DNA of 64,000 bases from JANPLD01 sp964445765. Lineage in GTDB: Bacteria; Pseudomonadota; Alphaproteobacteria; Rickettsiales; UBA8987. The notes below the pieces were generated by a model, which worked only from the letters and a program-made list of their open reading frames with translations, was not told the DNA's origin and searched no databases. The translations under genes were made by a program, and so were the position numbers. The stretch lies in the NCBI GenBank assembly GCA_964445765.1, contig CAYULD010000003.1, positions 248,001 through 312,000 of the forward strand. Reading direction: 5' to 3'. This document shows, one piece after another, positions 17,401-24,683 of the stretch (the first letter of the stretch is position 1; the number at the start of each line of letters is the position of its first letter).

Positions 17401-19409
17401 GTGGCTCTGCGGGTTATGATCACAAGAAAATGGGTATAACCGCAAGAGGTGGCTGGGTTTCTGTAATGAGGCATTTTAGAGAAATGGGCATTGATAGCCA
17501 ATCACAAGATTTCACTTGCGTTGGCATTGGTGATATGGCTGGCGATGTGTTCGGAAATGGTATGTTACAAAGTAAGCATATTAGGTTAGTTGGTGCATTT
17601 AACCATATGCACATATTTATTGATCCAACCCCTGATTCTGCAAAGACTTTTAAGGAAAGGCAAAGATTGTTCAACTTACCAAAATCATCTTGGTTAGATT
17701 ATAATAAAGATTTAATCTCAAAAGGTGGCGGAATTTTTGAAAGAAATGTTAAGGCAATTCCTGTATCACAAGAGATGAAAGAATTATTTTCAATCACCGA
17801 AGATAATATTTCTCCTGAAAATTTAATTAAAAAACTTCTCACTGCAAAAGTTGATTTATTATGGAATGGTGGAATTGGAACTTATGTTAAAGCCAGCACC
17901 GAAAGCCACGAACAAGTTGGTGATAAAACTAATGATAATTTGCGTGTAAATGGTAATGAGCTTCAATGTAAAGTAGTGGGTGAGGGCGGTAATTTAGGCT
18001 TTACGCAAAGAGCAAGAATTGAATATGCGAGGATTGGCGGAAGAATTAATACTGATGCGATTGATAATTCTGGTGGTGTTGATTGTTCTGATCACGAAGT
18101 AAATATAAAAATTGCTTTAAGGAATGCTCTAAATAACGGCAAGCTGAATTTACAATCAAGAAATAAACTTCTTGAAGAAATGACTGATGAAGTTGCTAAA
18201 CTTGTTCTTAGAGATAATGAGCTTCAAACCCACGCCATTACAATAATGGAAAACCAGAGAAGCAAAATTATTGAAGATAATATTCAGCTAATGGAGAATT
18301 TAGAGAAATCTGGCAAACTTGACAGAAATCTTGAGTTTTTACCTTCTAATGAAACATTACATTCACGCGCATTAGCAAAACAAGGCTTAACAAGGCCAGA
18401 GCTTGCAGTTTTACTAGCTTACAGCAAAATTGCAGTGTTTGAAGAGTTAGTTAATTCTCACCTGCCTGATGATAGTTATTTCGCAACTGATTTGGTTTTA
18501 TATTTTCCTCAAAGAATGAGGCAAGATTATCTTGAGGAAATAAAATGCCATAAACTCCGCAGAGAAATAATTGCAACTTTTGTTGCAAATTCTATTGTAA
18601 ATAGAACTGGCACAACTTTCTTCCACAAAATTAGAGAAGAAACCGGTATGAAAGGTTGTGATGTTGCAAGGGCCTATACAATAGTTAGGGATTCCTTTAA
18701 CCTCAGAGAAATTTGGGATGATATAGAAAAACTTGGAACAAGTGTAACACTTGAAACTTCAATCAAATTATACAGCGAAATTGATAGGCTGATTGAAAGG
18801 GCAACAACTTGGTTCTTAAGAAATTGTAAGCACCCACTTCAAACTGCAATTTTGGTTGATACATTCAAGCCGGCAGTTGCAGAAGTAGCAAAAAATCTTG
18901 ATAAATTCTTAAATTCGGAAGCTAGGGATTCAAGAGATAAAACTTATAATGATCTTATTAAAAATAATGTTCCGGAATCTATTGCTTCAAGGCTTGCTGA
19001 TTTTGATGCTTTAGCTTCAGCGTTAGATATTAAACTTGCTTCTGATAATACTGGAATTCCAATTAATATGGTAGGGCAGGTTTATTTTGAGCTTGGAAGT
19101 CGCTTCCGCTTAAGCTGGCTAAGAACTAATGCAAGAAAATTATTCGCCGATAGCTATTGGGATAATTTATCTCTTAAAACTACCATCAACACTTTCTATG
19201 ATCAGCAAATGAAATTAACCGAAGATGTGCTGAATAAAGGCTGCGATAAAAATTCTTGTGAATTAACAATGGATAAATGGCTTAATGATAAGAAAAAACA
19301 AATTAATCGTTACACTAATTTTATCAAAGAATTGCAAAATCACGAGAAAATTACAATGCCAATGCTAACTGTTGCAATGGAAAGGGTGAATCATATTTTT
19401 AACTCTTAG
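14478..19409 (+). CDS. gdhB: NAD-specific glutamate dehydrogenase, large 180-kDa class
   Basis: Catalyses L-glutamate plus NAD+ to 2-oxoglutarate plus NH4+ in the catabolic direction. At 1643 residues it has the layout of the large proteobacterial class: a long N-terminal ACT-like regulatory half, then the catalytic domain from about residue 790, then a C-terminal helical region. The catalytic segment includes RWSDRHEDFRTEILGLVKAQ, a KNSVIVPTGSKGGFV loop and the GIGDMAGDVFGNGML dinucleotide-binding turn. The enzyme links amino-acid breakdown to the TCA cycle. It could recycle the glutamate made by the aminotransferase at 7597-9384, though nothing shows co-regulation. Confidence 0.95.
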   Translation: MTKSNLAVKDNAITDKYLNDNLEYISKIVEAGKKRLGNKFDEVCEGFIKRFYWRCDIKYFNSNSVDELLDAALCALDFAKVKTQDTYKKLRVFNPEKATHNWKSDRTIVQCNLTDSPFILDSVINYLYRDDRTLHEVIHPIINVERDKNGNLTKVYSNDEGYNKGLSESLIHIEIGHISNVEEHKKIETELSEVLECVEFAVKDWKQMKESSKKTAERILSYNKLNIPNVAENADFLNWALDNNFIFLGYRDFDFKKDKTVSYNSKTQLGIFNANINKKYDDKLQNVTFNDEILLKNSNLIEITKSGRKSVVHRPAHMDYIGVKKYDEKGNIIGEERFLGLFTSKVYFQSAHTIPIIKSKIDNVVKKAGFRPDSHNGKALVAILESHPRDELLQSTEDELFEMGMGIVSLSEKPATRIFIRRDRFYRFYSCIIYIPREFFTTHLRNSIQEILEEELQGKVMDYYTQVTDSPLARVNVLVKTTPEGEASDYLNESNLQFKNQKVDIAKIEQRIVEKTSSWIDGLVNKLTEKLGEIQGETMSRNYAKAFPEGYKDLYHPGGATADILKIEQVYKCGELQLDFDFYKLEKDDSDYFQLKLYSLERRITLSDIMPVIENMGFSAIDEVIFSVKPRHQEKQVWIHHFKLVFNRGDLESQSEVSLNINEIKRIFEETLIQIWAKKVENDKLNQLVARAGLNAREVQILRAYGKYIIQINFPYSLEFIFKTLCKHPLISKKVLELFKAKFSPEIKDAERKPLIENLTSEIKSLLNKVQAVADDKILTQFAETIKATLRTNYFTKDKDGNNKKYLSFKLKPELVPNINKPVLFAEIFVYSYDVEGIHLRGGKVARGGLRWSDRHEDFRTEILGLVKAQMVKNSVIVPTGSKGGFVVKNAGGLSRDEYMERGKECYRTFLRGLLDITDNIIDGKTIHPENVINFDGEDPYLVVAADKGTATFSDIANGVAKEYNFWLDDAFASGGSAGYDHKKMGITARGGWVSVMRHFREMGIDSQSQDFTCVGIGDMAGDVFGNGMLQSKHIRLVGAFNHMHIFIDPTPDSAKTFKERQRLFNLPKSSWLDYNKDLISKGGGIFERNVKAIPVSQEMKELFSITEDNISPENLIKKLLTAKVDLLWNGGIGTYVKASTESHEQVGDKTNDNLRVNGNELQCKVVGEGGNLGFTQRARIEYARIGGRINTDAIDNSGGVDCSDHEVNIKIALRNALNNGKLNLQSRNKLLEEMTDEVAKLVLRDNELQTHAITIMENQRSKIIEDNIQLMENLEKSGKLDRNLEFLPSNETLHSRALAKQGLTRPELAVLLAYSKIAVFEELVNSHLPDDSYFATDLVLYFPQRMRQDYLEEIKCHKLRREIIATFVANSIVNRTGTTFFHKIREETGMKGCDVARAYTIVRDSFNLREIWDDIEKLGTSVTLETSIKLYSEIDRLIERATTWFLRNCKHPLQTAILVDTFKPAVAEVAKNLDKFLNSEARDSRDKTYNDLIKNNVPESIASRLADFDALASALDIKLASDNTGIPINMVGQVYFELGSRFRLSWLRTNARKLFADSYWDNLSLKTTINTFYDQQMKLTEDVLNKGCDKNSCELTMDKWLNDKKKQINRYTNFIKELQNHEKITMPMLTVAMERVNHIFNS

Positions 19410-19422
19410 TAGTTTATTTGTA

Positions 19423-19442
19423 TCCCCGCTCAAGGGCGGGGA
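19423..19442 (+). terminator. probable terminator hairpin after gdh
   Basis: CCCCGC and GCGGGG pair around a short loop 14 bases after the gdh stop. The following sequence AAACAAATTTTTAT has only a weak, delayed T tract. The next gene converges, so it could act on transcripts from both sides. Confidence 0.4.
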
Positions 19443-19512
19443 AACAAATTTTTATATGATTTTTGTATTCGCGACAATGCAGATTTGCATTTATATATAA
19501 TCTAATAAATTA

Positions 19513-20031
19513 CTATCCGATTTCTAGGGCTTGGGCGGTTGCAAAAATTACTGCACCAATTTTCACTGATGATTGCACCATTTGTTTTGTTGCACCGTGA
19601 TTTTGTGCTGATTTTGTATGAGAATCCATACACATTCCGCAACCATTTATTGCAGAAATTGCCAAAGAATATAATTCAAAATCTAGTTTATCTATGCCGT
19701 GATTTGCTATCCCTTGCATTCTAAGCCCCGCTGGCATTTTTTGAAATTCCTCATCTGACACTAAATGCGTAAAACGATAATAAACATTATTCATTGCCAT
19801 TAAAGTTGCGGCAATTTTAGCTGCGTTTATTTGCTCTGGGCTAAGTTTATTTTGAACATCAGATAAAATATTTTCAATTAAAATTTTATTTTTGCTAGAA
19901 TATGCACAAGCAAGGGCGATGCCATATGCTTGGGCTTCTGATAAGCCAGTTGCACTTGCGTTAACTACATTGCCAAGATTAACACGAATATCTTTTGCAT
20001 AATCTTGAATTAAATTTTTTAAGTTTTCCAT
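19513..20031 (-). CDS. ahpD: alkyl hydroperoxide reductase AhpD-like protein
   Basis: AhpD/carboxymuconolactone-decarboxylase-like protein of 172 residues. The redox CxxC appears in NGCGMCMDSHTKSAQNHG together with the downstream histidine of the proton-relay motif. In bacteria where it is studied, AhpD regenerates oxidised AhpC using a lipoyl-linked electron source. ahpC lies upstream on the same strand with a repeat-filled 311-bp gap, so the two may be separately transcribed. Both sit in the OxyR neighbourhood. Confidence 0.85.
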   Translation of the reverse strand: MENLKNLIQDYAKDIRVNLGNVVNASATGLSEAQAYGIALACAYSSKNKILIENILSDVQNKLSPEQINAAKIAATLMAMNNVYYRFTHLVSDEEFQKMPAGLRMQGIANHGIDKLDFELYSLAISAINGCGMCMDSHTKSAQNHGATKQMVQSSVKIGAVIFATAQALEIG

Positions 20032-20110
20032 AAATAAGGTTTTAGGTGTTAAGTTAAATTATGTCCAATATTCTTTTAGAACTTCATTGATTTTATAGAA
20101 AAATGCATTA

Positions 20111-20223
20111 TTCCTCCCCTGCTAGCGGGGGAGGATAAAGGAGGGGGTGTCGTTAAGATTGGCTCTAAAAAAGAGTTCACCTCTTATCACCCCCCTCTAA
20201 CTCCCCCCGCAAGCAGGGGGAGA
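20111..20223. repeat. GC-rich inverted repeat between ahpC and ahpD
   Basis: A composite palindrome: outer arms TCCTCCCCTGCTAGCGGGGG and CCCCCGCAAGCAGGGGGAGA, inner arms near GTGTCGTTAAG and CTCTTATCAC. Partial relatives occur near 2030 and 13390. The remaining part of the 311-bp gap (20224-20342) carries another short repeat of the CTAGCCCCTA type. Confidence 0.65.
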
Positions 20224-20342
20224 ACTATAGCGTAAAATTAACTGGTTAGCATCTATAATTTATCGCCATTTAGATTATGGGGCTAGATTAAGGCATTTAG
20301 ATAATCTTTACCTCTAACACCTAATGCCTAGCCCCTAAAAAA

Positions 20343-20882
20343 TTAAGCTGCTTTTAGTGGTGCATCACCTTTCTTCCAGTTGCAAGGGCATAATTCATCT
20401 GATTGAAGAGCATCTAAAACTCTTAACACTTCAGCTGGGTTTCTGCCAACTTTGCCATCTGTAACATAAACAAAGCGAATAATTCCCTCAGGATCAACTA
20501 AATATGTTGCACGCTGAGAAAAACCACCTTGAGGATCAATAATTCCAAGAGAGGCACTTAACTCACGCTTGAAATCCGCAAGAAGAGGGAATGGTAGATT
20601 GTTGAGATCTTTGTGATCTTTCCTCCAAGCGAGGTGAACAAATTCACTGTCAACTGAGCCACCTAAAACTTGAGCGTCTCTATCTGCGAATTCCTTAGTT
20701 AATTTGCCAAATTCTGCAATTTCAGTAGGGCAAACAAAAGTAAAATCTTTAGGATAAAAGAATACAACTAACCATTTGCCTTTGTAAGTGTTGTTATCAA
20801 TATCAACAAAAGCCTTATCTAAATCATTAGATACAGTTGCCTTAAGTTTGAATTGAGGGAATTTTTGACCTATTCCAAGCAT
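20343..20882 (-). CDS. ahpC: peroxiredoxin AhpC
   Basis: Typical 2-Cys peroxiredoxin (AhpC/Prx1 group) of 179 residues that reduces H2O2 and organic peroxides. The peroxidatic cysteine is in FYPKDFTFVCPTEIAEFG and the resolving cysteine in the C-terminal SDELCPCNWKKGD. A conserved arginine appears in SQRATYLVDPEG. An AGGAGAT ribosome binding site precedes the ATG. Upstream on the same strand is a 42-residue Cys-containing frame, and beyond that the divergent oxyR, suggesting peroxide-inducible expression. Confidence 0.95.
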   Translation of the reverse strand: MLGIGQKFPQFKLKATVSNDLDKAFVDIDNNTYKGKWLVVFFYPKDFTFVCPTEIAEFGKLTKEFADRDAQVLGGSVDSEFVHLAWRKDHKDLNNLPFPLLADFKRELSASLGIIDPQGGFSQRATYLVDPEGIIRFVYVTDGKVGRNPAEVLRVLDALQSDELCPCNWKKGDAPLKAA

Positions 20883-20940
20883 ATAATCTCCTTTTATTTG
20901 GGGTTAAAAGCATAGTTAAAAAAACTAGCCGTTGAGGAAT

Positions 20941-21069
20941 TTAATCTTTTAAGCCATATTTACAAGAACACTCTTCCACTATTTTTTCAGGTGTAGCTTT
21001 TTGGCTATCCTTTAATTCTTCAAGTTTTTCAAGTGTACATTTAAGTAAATAATTATCCATATCAGACAT
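20941..21069 (-). CDS. 42-residue microprotein with CSC motif upstream of ahpC
   Basis: Small frame starting at 21069 behind a very strong ribosome binding site (AAAAGGAGG six bases before ATG). The product begins MSDMDNYLLKCTLEKLEELK and ends EECSCKYGLKD: an amphipathic helix followed by a CxC pair. It is transcribed toward ahpC, 58 bp away, and divergent from oxyR. No family recognised. Three cysteines in 42 residues within a peroxide-defence locus suggest a redox or metal-binding role, which is inference. Confidence 0.6.
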   Translation of the reverse strand: MSDMDNYLLKCTLEKLEELKDSQKATPEKIVEECSCKYGLKD

Positions 21070-21084
21070 AAATCCTCCTTTTAA

Positions 21085-21154
21085 GGTGCTAGGTTTTAGG
21101 TGTTAGGGGCTAGGGATAATTCCCTAAAACCTAGTGCCTAGAATCTAGCCCCTT
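21085..21154. repeat. inverted repeat in the oxyR upstream region
   Basis: Arms at 21085-21100 (GGTGCTAGGTTTTAGG) and 21123-21138 pair with two mismatches. The interior and downstream bases carry more TTAGGGGCTAG/CTAGCCCCTTA copies. Similar CTAGCCCCTA sequence is found near 20280-20337, so this is a dispersed element rather than an oxyR-specific site. Confidence 0.5.
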
Positions 21155-21191
21155 AAATCTATTATATAACGAATATTCTCTTGAAGGTATA

Positions 21192-21228
21192 ATTGATTGA
21201 TATTATAATATTAATAGATTTTATCTAT
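21192..21228. promoter_or_regulatory. candidate OxyR-binding site upstream of oxyR
   Basis: The known OxyR pattern is four tetranucleotides spaced by seven bases (ATAG-N7-CTAT-N7-ATAG-N7-CTAT). Here the series is ATTG (21192), TTAT (21203), ATAG (21214), CTAT (21225) with exact N7 spacing; 14 of 16 positions match. The promoter-proximal half is perfect and also has the expected inner T and A. It ends 13 bases before the oxyR ATG, suiting autorepression and possibly activation of the divergent microprotein-ahpC unit. Confidence 0.55.
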
Positions 21229-21241
21229 ATAACTTTAATTT

Positions 21242-22129
21242 ATGAATTTACGGGACTTAAAATACATCGCCATTGTTGCGGAAACTGGCAATTTTAGTAA
21301 AGCAGCCGAGCTTGCTAATATAAGCCAGCCAACTTTATCTATGCAAATTAAGAAGCTAGAGGAATATTTAGGTGTTCAAATTTTTGAAAGAGAGGGAAAA
21401 AATTTTCTAATAACGAGGGCAGGGCTTGAAATAATTACAAAAGCAAAAGAAATTTTATTGCTTGAAAATGAAATAAAAAACATCGCAAAATTATATAGAG
21501 ATGATATTATAAAAGAGCTTAATATTGGTGCTTTTCCAACGCTTGCACCTTATTACTTTCCGAAAATTATTCCTAAGATTAATAAGGCATTTCCAAAAAT
21601 AAAACTTTTTTTATATGAAGAAAAAACCGATATTTTAATAGAAAAGTTGGAATCTGGAAAATTAGATATAGCTTTTTTGGCATTGCCAATTAACTCAGAA
21701 AAACTATCTTACCAAAAAATATTTTTTGAAAAATTTTTAGTTGCATTTTCAAAGCAAAGTCAATTTGTTAAAAATCATAAAAAAAATCATAATTTAAGTT
21801 TTTCAGAATTATCTGAGCAAAATTTACTACTTTTAGAAGAGGGGCATTGCTTAAGAAAACAAGCGTTAGAAGTTTGTGCGATTAATAATATTTCTGAAAA
21901 TAATTCCTATAAAGCATCAAGTTTAGAAACTTTAAGGCAGATGGTGGCAGTAAATTTGGGCGTAACCTTAATTCCACAAATTGCAAAAAAAGATAATGAT
22001 AATATTGAATATTTTAATTTAACTAATGATGTAAAAGCAGGCAGAGAAATTGGAATTTGTTATAGAAAATCAAGCCCTTATAAAAAAATCGTAAATCAAT
22101 TAATTAAGCTAGATATTTTATCCCAGTAG
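21242..22129 (+). CDS. oxyR: LysR-family peroxide sensor OxyR
   Basis: LysR-type regulator of 295 residues. The N-terminal winged HTH (FSKAAELANISQPTLSMQIK) is followed by a ligand-type domain containing LLLEEGHCLRKQALEVC. The two cysteines in this GHC-x8-C segment match the disulfide-forming pair of OxyR, which makes the assignment specific rather than just LysR-type. Neighbours ahpC, ahpD and gshB fit a peroxide/thiol regulon. Its 3' end overlaps the convergent gshB coding sequence by 34 bp. Confidence 0.9.
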   Translation: MNLRDLKYIAIVAETGNFSKAAELANISQPTLSMQIKKLEEYLGVQIFEREGKNFLITRAGLEIITKAKEILLLENEIKNIAKLYRDDIIKELNIGAFPTLAPYYFPKIIPKINKAFPKIKLFLYEEKTDILIEKLESGKLDIAFLALPINSEKLSYQKIFFEKFLVAFSKQSQFVKNHKKNHNLSFSELSEQNLLLLEEGHCLRKQALEVCAINNISENNSYKASSLETLRQMVAVNLGVTLIPQIAKKDNDNIEYFNLTNDVKAGREIGICYRKSSPYKKIVNQLIKLDILSQ

Positions 22130-23034
22130 AGTTTTTCAAATGAAATTCTATCTAGTTGGTTTAATCTGTAAAATCCAGCAGGGCAGGTGATGTTAACCTC
22201 AGTTAAATAGCCACCGATTGTATCAAGCCCACATATCATAATTTTATTTTCTTTGCAGATATCTTTTAGAATTAAAGAAATTTCTTTTTCGTTTTCAGAC
22301 AAGCTAGATTTTTCTGGTGTTCCGCCTTGATCTATTGCGGCTTGCAGCTGATTTTCAGGGGGGATTCTATTAAAGCAACCAACAAAATTTCCATCTAATA
22401 ATAATATTCTTTTATCTCCTTGTTTTACTTGAGGTAAATAAATTTGAGCAATTAAGGGTTCTTGATATTTTTCTGTTAGGGTATCTAAGATGGATTTATA
22501 ATTTTCATCGCCTTGTTTTAGTCTAAAAACGCCCCTTCCAGCGAATTCATATAGAGGTTTTATGATAATATCTGAGTTTTCATTCCAAAAATTTTTAATC
22601 TCTGCAATATCAGAGGTGATAATAGTTTTTGGCATAAATTGCATTAAATCACTATTAACTAACTTTTCAGGCATTGAAGCAATTGCCTTAGGGCTATTGA
22701 AAATTAGAGCTTCATTTTCCTTATATTCTAGCAATTTCATTGCGGTATAATATCTGGAGTCAAAAGGAGGATTTAAGCGTATTGTAACTATAACATCTCT
22801 ATTAATTTCAATTTTAGTTATTTCTTCAGATGTTTGCAGATTGCCATTTTCAGAAATGGAAACTTTTTTACAATTAGCGTAAATTTTTAACTCTGGCAGG
22901 TTAGATAAAATTAAATCTTCAGGCGTGAAAGCATAAGTATCATAGCGATTAACAGATTCTTTGATAAGCAAATTAGTATCATTCTTATTTGGGTAGCCTA
23001 TTGGCTCAGTAAGAATAAGTGAGATTTTTTTCAT
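22096..23034 (-). CDS. gshB: glutathione synthetase
   Basis: ATP-grasp enzyme joining gamma-glutamylcysteine and glycine, the last step of glutathione synthesis. Visible GshB signatures: VTIRLNPPFDSRY near residue 85, IIKPLYEFAGRGVFRL (ATP-grasp loop), QIYLPQVKQGDKRILLLDG and the C-terminal LTEVNITCPAGFY. Length 312 is normal. It converges on oxyR with 34 bp of overlapping coding sequence. No gshA in the window. Confidence 0.92.
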   Translation of the reverse strand: MKKISLILTEPIGYPNKNDTNLLIKESVNRYDTYAFTPEDLILSNLPELKIYANCKKVSISENGNLQTSEEITKIEINRDVIVTIRLNPPFDSRYYTAMKLLEYKENEALIFNSPKAIASMPEKLVNSDLMQFMPKTIITSDIAEIKNFWNENSDIIIKPLYEFAGRGVFRLKQGDENYKSILDTLTEKYQEPLIAQIYLPQVKQGDKRILLLDGNFVGCFNRIPPENQLQAAIDQGGTPEKSSLSENEKEISLILKDICKENKIMICGLDTIGGYLTEVNITCPAGFYRLNQLDRISFEKLYWDKISSLIN

Positions 23035-23042
23035 CTAGATAT

Positions 23043-23360
23043 TATAGTATTTCAAAAAATTTAATAATTTTACCCCTCGCCCTTTGTAAAGGGAGAGGGT
23101 TGCTTAATCTTACTTTCAAAAAAAGTTAGATTAAGCTGTGTGAGGGTTTATAGTAAATTATGTTTAGGTATGATATGTCATCCTGACACTAGAGCGAAGC
23201 GAAGTGGAAGGATCTTTAGATGTTTCGCTACGCTCAACATGACATACTTCAACATAATATAATATTTATTATAATTATTCCCATCCCCTCACCCTAGCCC
23301 TCTCCCCTTATAAAAGGGGAGAGGGGATTTTAGCATAGTTAATTTTTTTGAAATACTATA
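23043..23360. mobile_element. MITE-like element with terminal inverted repeats (copy A)
   Basis: A 318-bp noncoding element filling the gap between gshB and the OmpA-like gene. Its ends carry the perfect 17-base inverted repeat TATAGTATTTCAAAAAA. Inside are CTCGCCCTTTGTAAAGGGAG-type and CTCTCCCCTTATAAAAGGGG-type palindromes plus an AATCTTACTTT/AAAGTTAGATT stem. The same building blocks in the opposite order occur at 56854-57058. Copy A is longer because another repeat (23175-23245) sits in its middle. There is no transposase, so it would be non-autonomous. Confidence 0.65.
23175..23245. repeat. dispersed palindromic repeat, copy 2, nested in MITE
   Basis: Starts ATGTCATCCTGA and ends CTCAACATGACAT, with GAGCGAAGCGAAG and TTTCGCTACGCTC as inner arms. 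It is absent from the middle of the related element at 56854-57058, which suggests insertion into a pre-existing copy. Confidence 0.65.
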
Positions 23361-23384
23361 TCTATGTATGATTATGAATTATAA

Positions 23385-24113
23385 CTAATTCATTGGCTCA
23401 TAAGTAACGCCTTCTGGCCCTTTATATTCAGGCTCTACCACATCATTAGTTGTAGTAGTTTTAATAACATTGCCGAATCTGTCATAAATAACGGTATCTT
23501 GCACCCTATCCATTTTTCTGCGATAAACCTCAACTTCTATATCAACCCTTCTATCAGCTTGTAAACATTCAACTTGCTCAGCAGTAGGAAGGTTCGTAGG
23601 GCAGTTTGTAACAGGCCTATCCTCACCAAAATATCCAAAATTAACATTTTCTTGCTTAAAGTAACCTTGAGATTTGAAATAATTTAGAGCATTTTGTGCC
23701 CTTTTTCTAGAAAGTTTAATATTATAATCATTAGTGTTATATCTATCAGCGTAACCAACAAGGCGAACTTCCTTAACGCCATCAGAATTGTTGATTTCAT
23801 TGATAACTTGGTTCATTCTATTTCTATCATCTTCATCAATATTATGCTTATCAATTTTGAAGTAAATTGATTGCCTTATTAAATCAACATAAGTAACTAA
23901 ACGCTCATTAACAAGCATTCTGTTAGTATTACAATTACCCGGTGAAACCCACCTAGCATACTCAACTTTGTTTGGAATGGTATTTTGGCTATCACAATCA
24001 TTAGCACCAACGATTTCGTATGTTCCGCCGTTTACTTGAGTTTGAGCATAAGAGTTGCTAGCAAACGAAATTGCAAAAATAATTGCAAGCGTGAAAATAT
24101 ATCTAAAAAACAT
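23385..24113 (-). CDS. OmpA-family outer-membrane-associated protein
   Basis: A 242-residue exported protein with a signal peptide (about 1-23, ending SNSYA). The OmpA/MotB peptidoglycan-binding domain spans roughly residues 75-200: IYFKIDKHNIDEDDRNRMNQ, VRLVGYADRYNTNDYN, LSRKRAQNALNYFKSQG and ADRRVDIEVEV. In the family this domain binds meso-diaminopimelate in peptidoglycan. There is no N-terminal beta barrel, so it is a soluble periplasmic or lipoprotein-like anchor form. Four cysteines outside the core may form disulfides. Confidence 0.85.
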   Translation of the reverse strand: MFFRYIFTLAIIFAISFASNSYAQTQVNGGTYEIVGANDCDSQNTIPNKVEYARWVSPGNCNTNRMLVNERLVTYVDLIRQSIYFKIDKHNIDEDDRNRMNQVINEINNSDGVKEVRLVGYADRYNTNDYNIKLSRKRAQNALNYFKSQGYFKQENVNFGYFGEDRPVTNCPTNLPTAEQVECLQADRRVDIEVEVYRRKMDRVQDTVIYDRFGNVIKTTTTNDVVEPEYKGPEGVTYEPMN

Positions 24114-24173
24114 ATGGTTAAGGTGATTGTGTAATTTATTTCCCTAAGTTAAGTAAGGCTTTTGGTTAAAAAG

Positions 24174-24602
24174 TCAAATCATTTTGCTCATCAAAATTCC
24201 ATCTTTTTCCATTCCATTGGTTTGATAATAGTTTTTTCTAATGCCAACCTTGATAAAGCCTAGTTTTCTATATAAGTTTATAGCTGGAAAATTATCTTCC
24301 CTAACTTCTAGCTGGATTTCTCTGGAATTTTTACTTTTTGCTTCATTTTCAAGCCTTTTTAAGAGCTTTGCAGCAATTCCTTGTTTTCTAAATTGAGGGT
24401 GAACGCCAATATCAATAATTTCAGTTTCTCTTCCAATAATTCTAAAAATTAGAAAGGCTGTGAGATTTTCAGAATCCTCTTCAACATAGGTAACATATTG
24501 ATGTAAGGTTGAAAAATAGCTTTTAGCATAATTTTCATTTCGCTCTGGAAAACAAGAAAGATATAAATCTGTAAGTTTTGAAATATTTAAGTTATCTGGC
24601 AT
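24174..24602 (-). CDS. rimI: GNAT acetyltransferase, RimI-like
   Basis: A 142-residue GCN5-type N-acetyltransferase. The acetyl-CoA loop is VHPQFRKQGIAAKLL, followed by LEVREDNFPAINLYRKLGFIKVGIRKNYY. The ending (xNLYRKLGF...R.NYY) is characteristic of RimI, which acetylates the N-terminus of ribosomal protein S18. In alphaproteobacteria rimI often sits near tsaB or fur; neither is adjacent here, so the exact substrate is less sure. Confidence 0.8.
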   Translation of the reverse strand: MPDNLNISKLTDLYLSCFPERNENYAKSYFSTLHQYVTYVEEDSENLTAFLIFRIIGRETEIIDIGVHPQFRKQGIAAKLLKRLENEAKSKNSREIQLEVREDNFPAINLYRKLGFIKVGIRKNYYQTNGMEKDGILMSKMI

Positions 24603-24683
24603 TTTGTTTATTTGAAGAGGTATATCTTAATTTATTGCAATATGGTATATATCACATAATTGGTTTAACAATTCTAAATTTAG

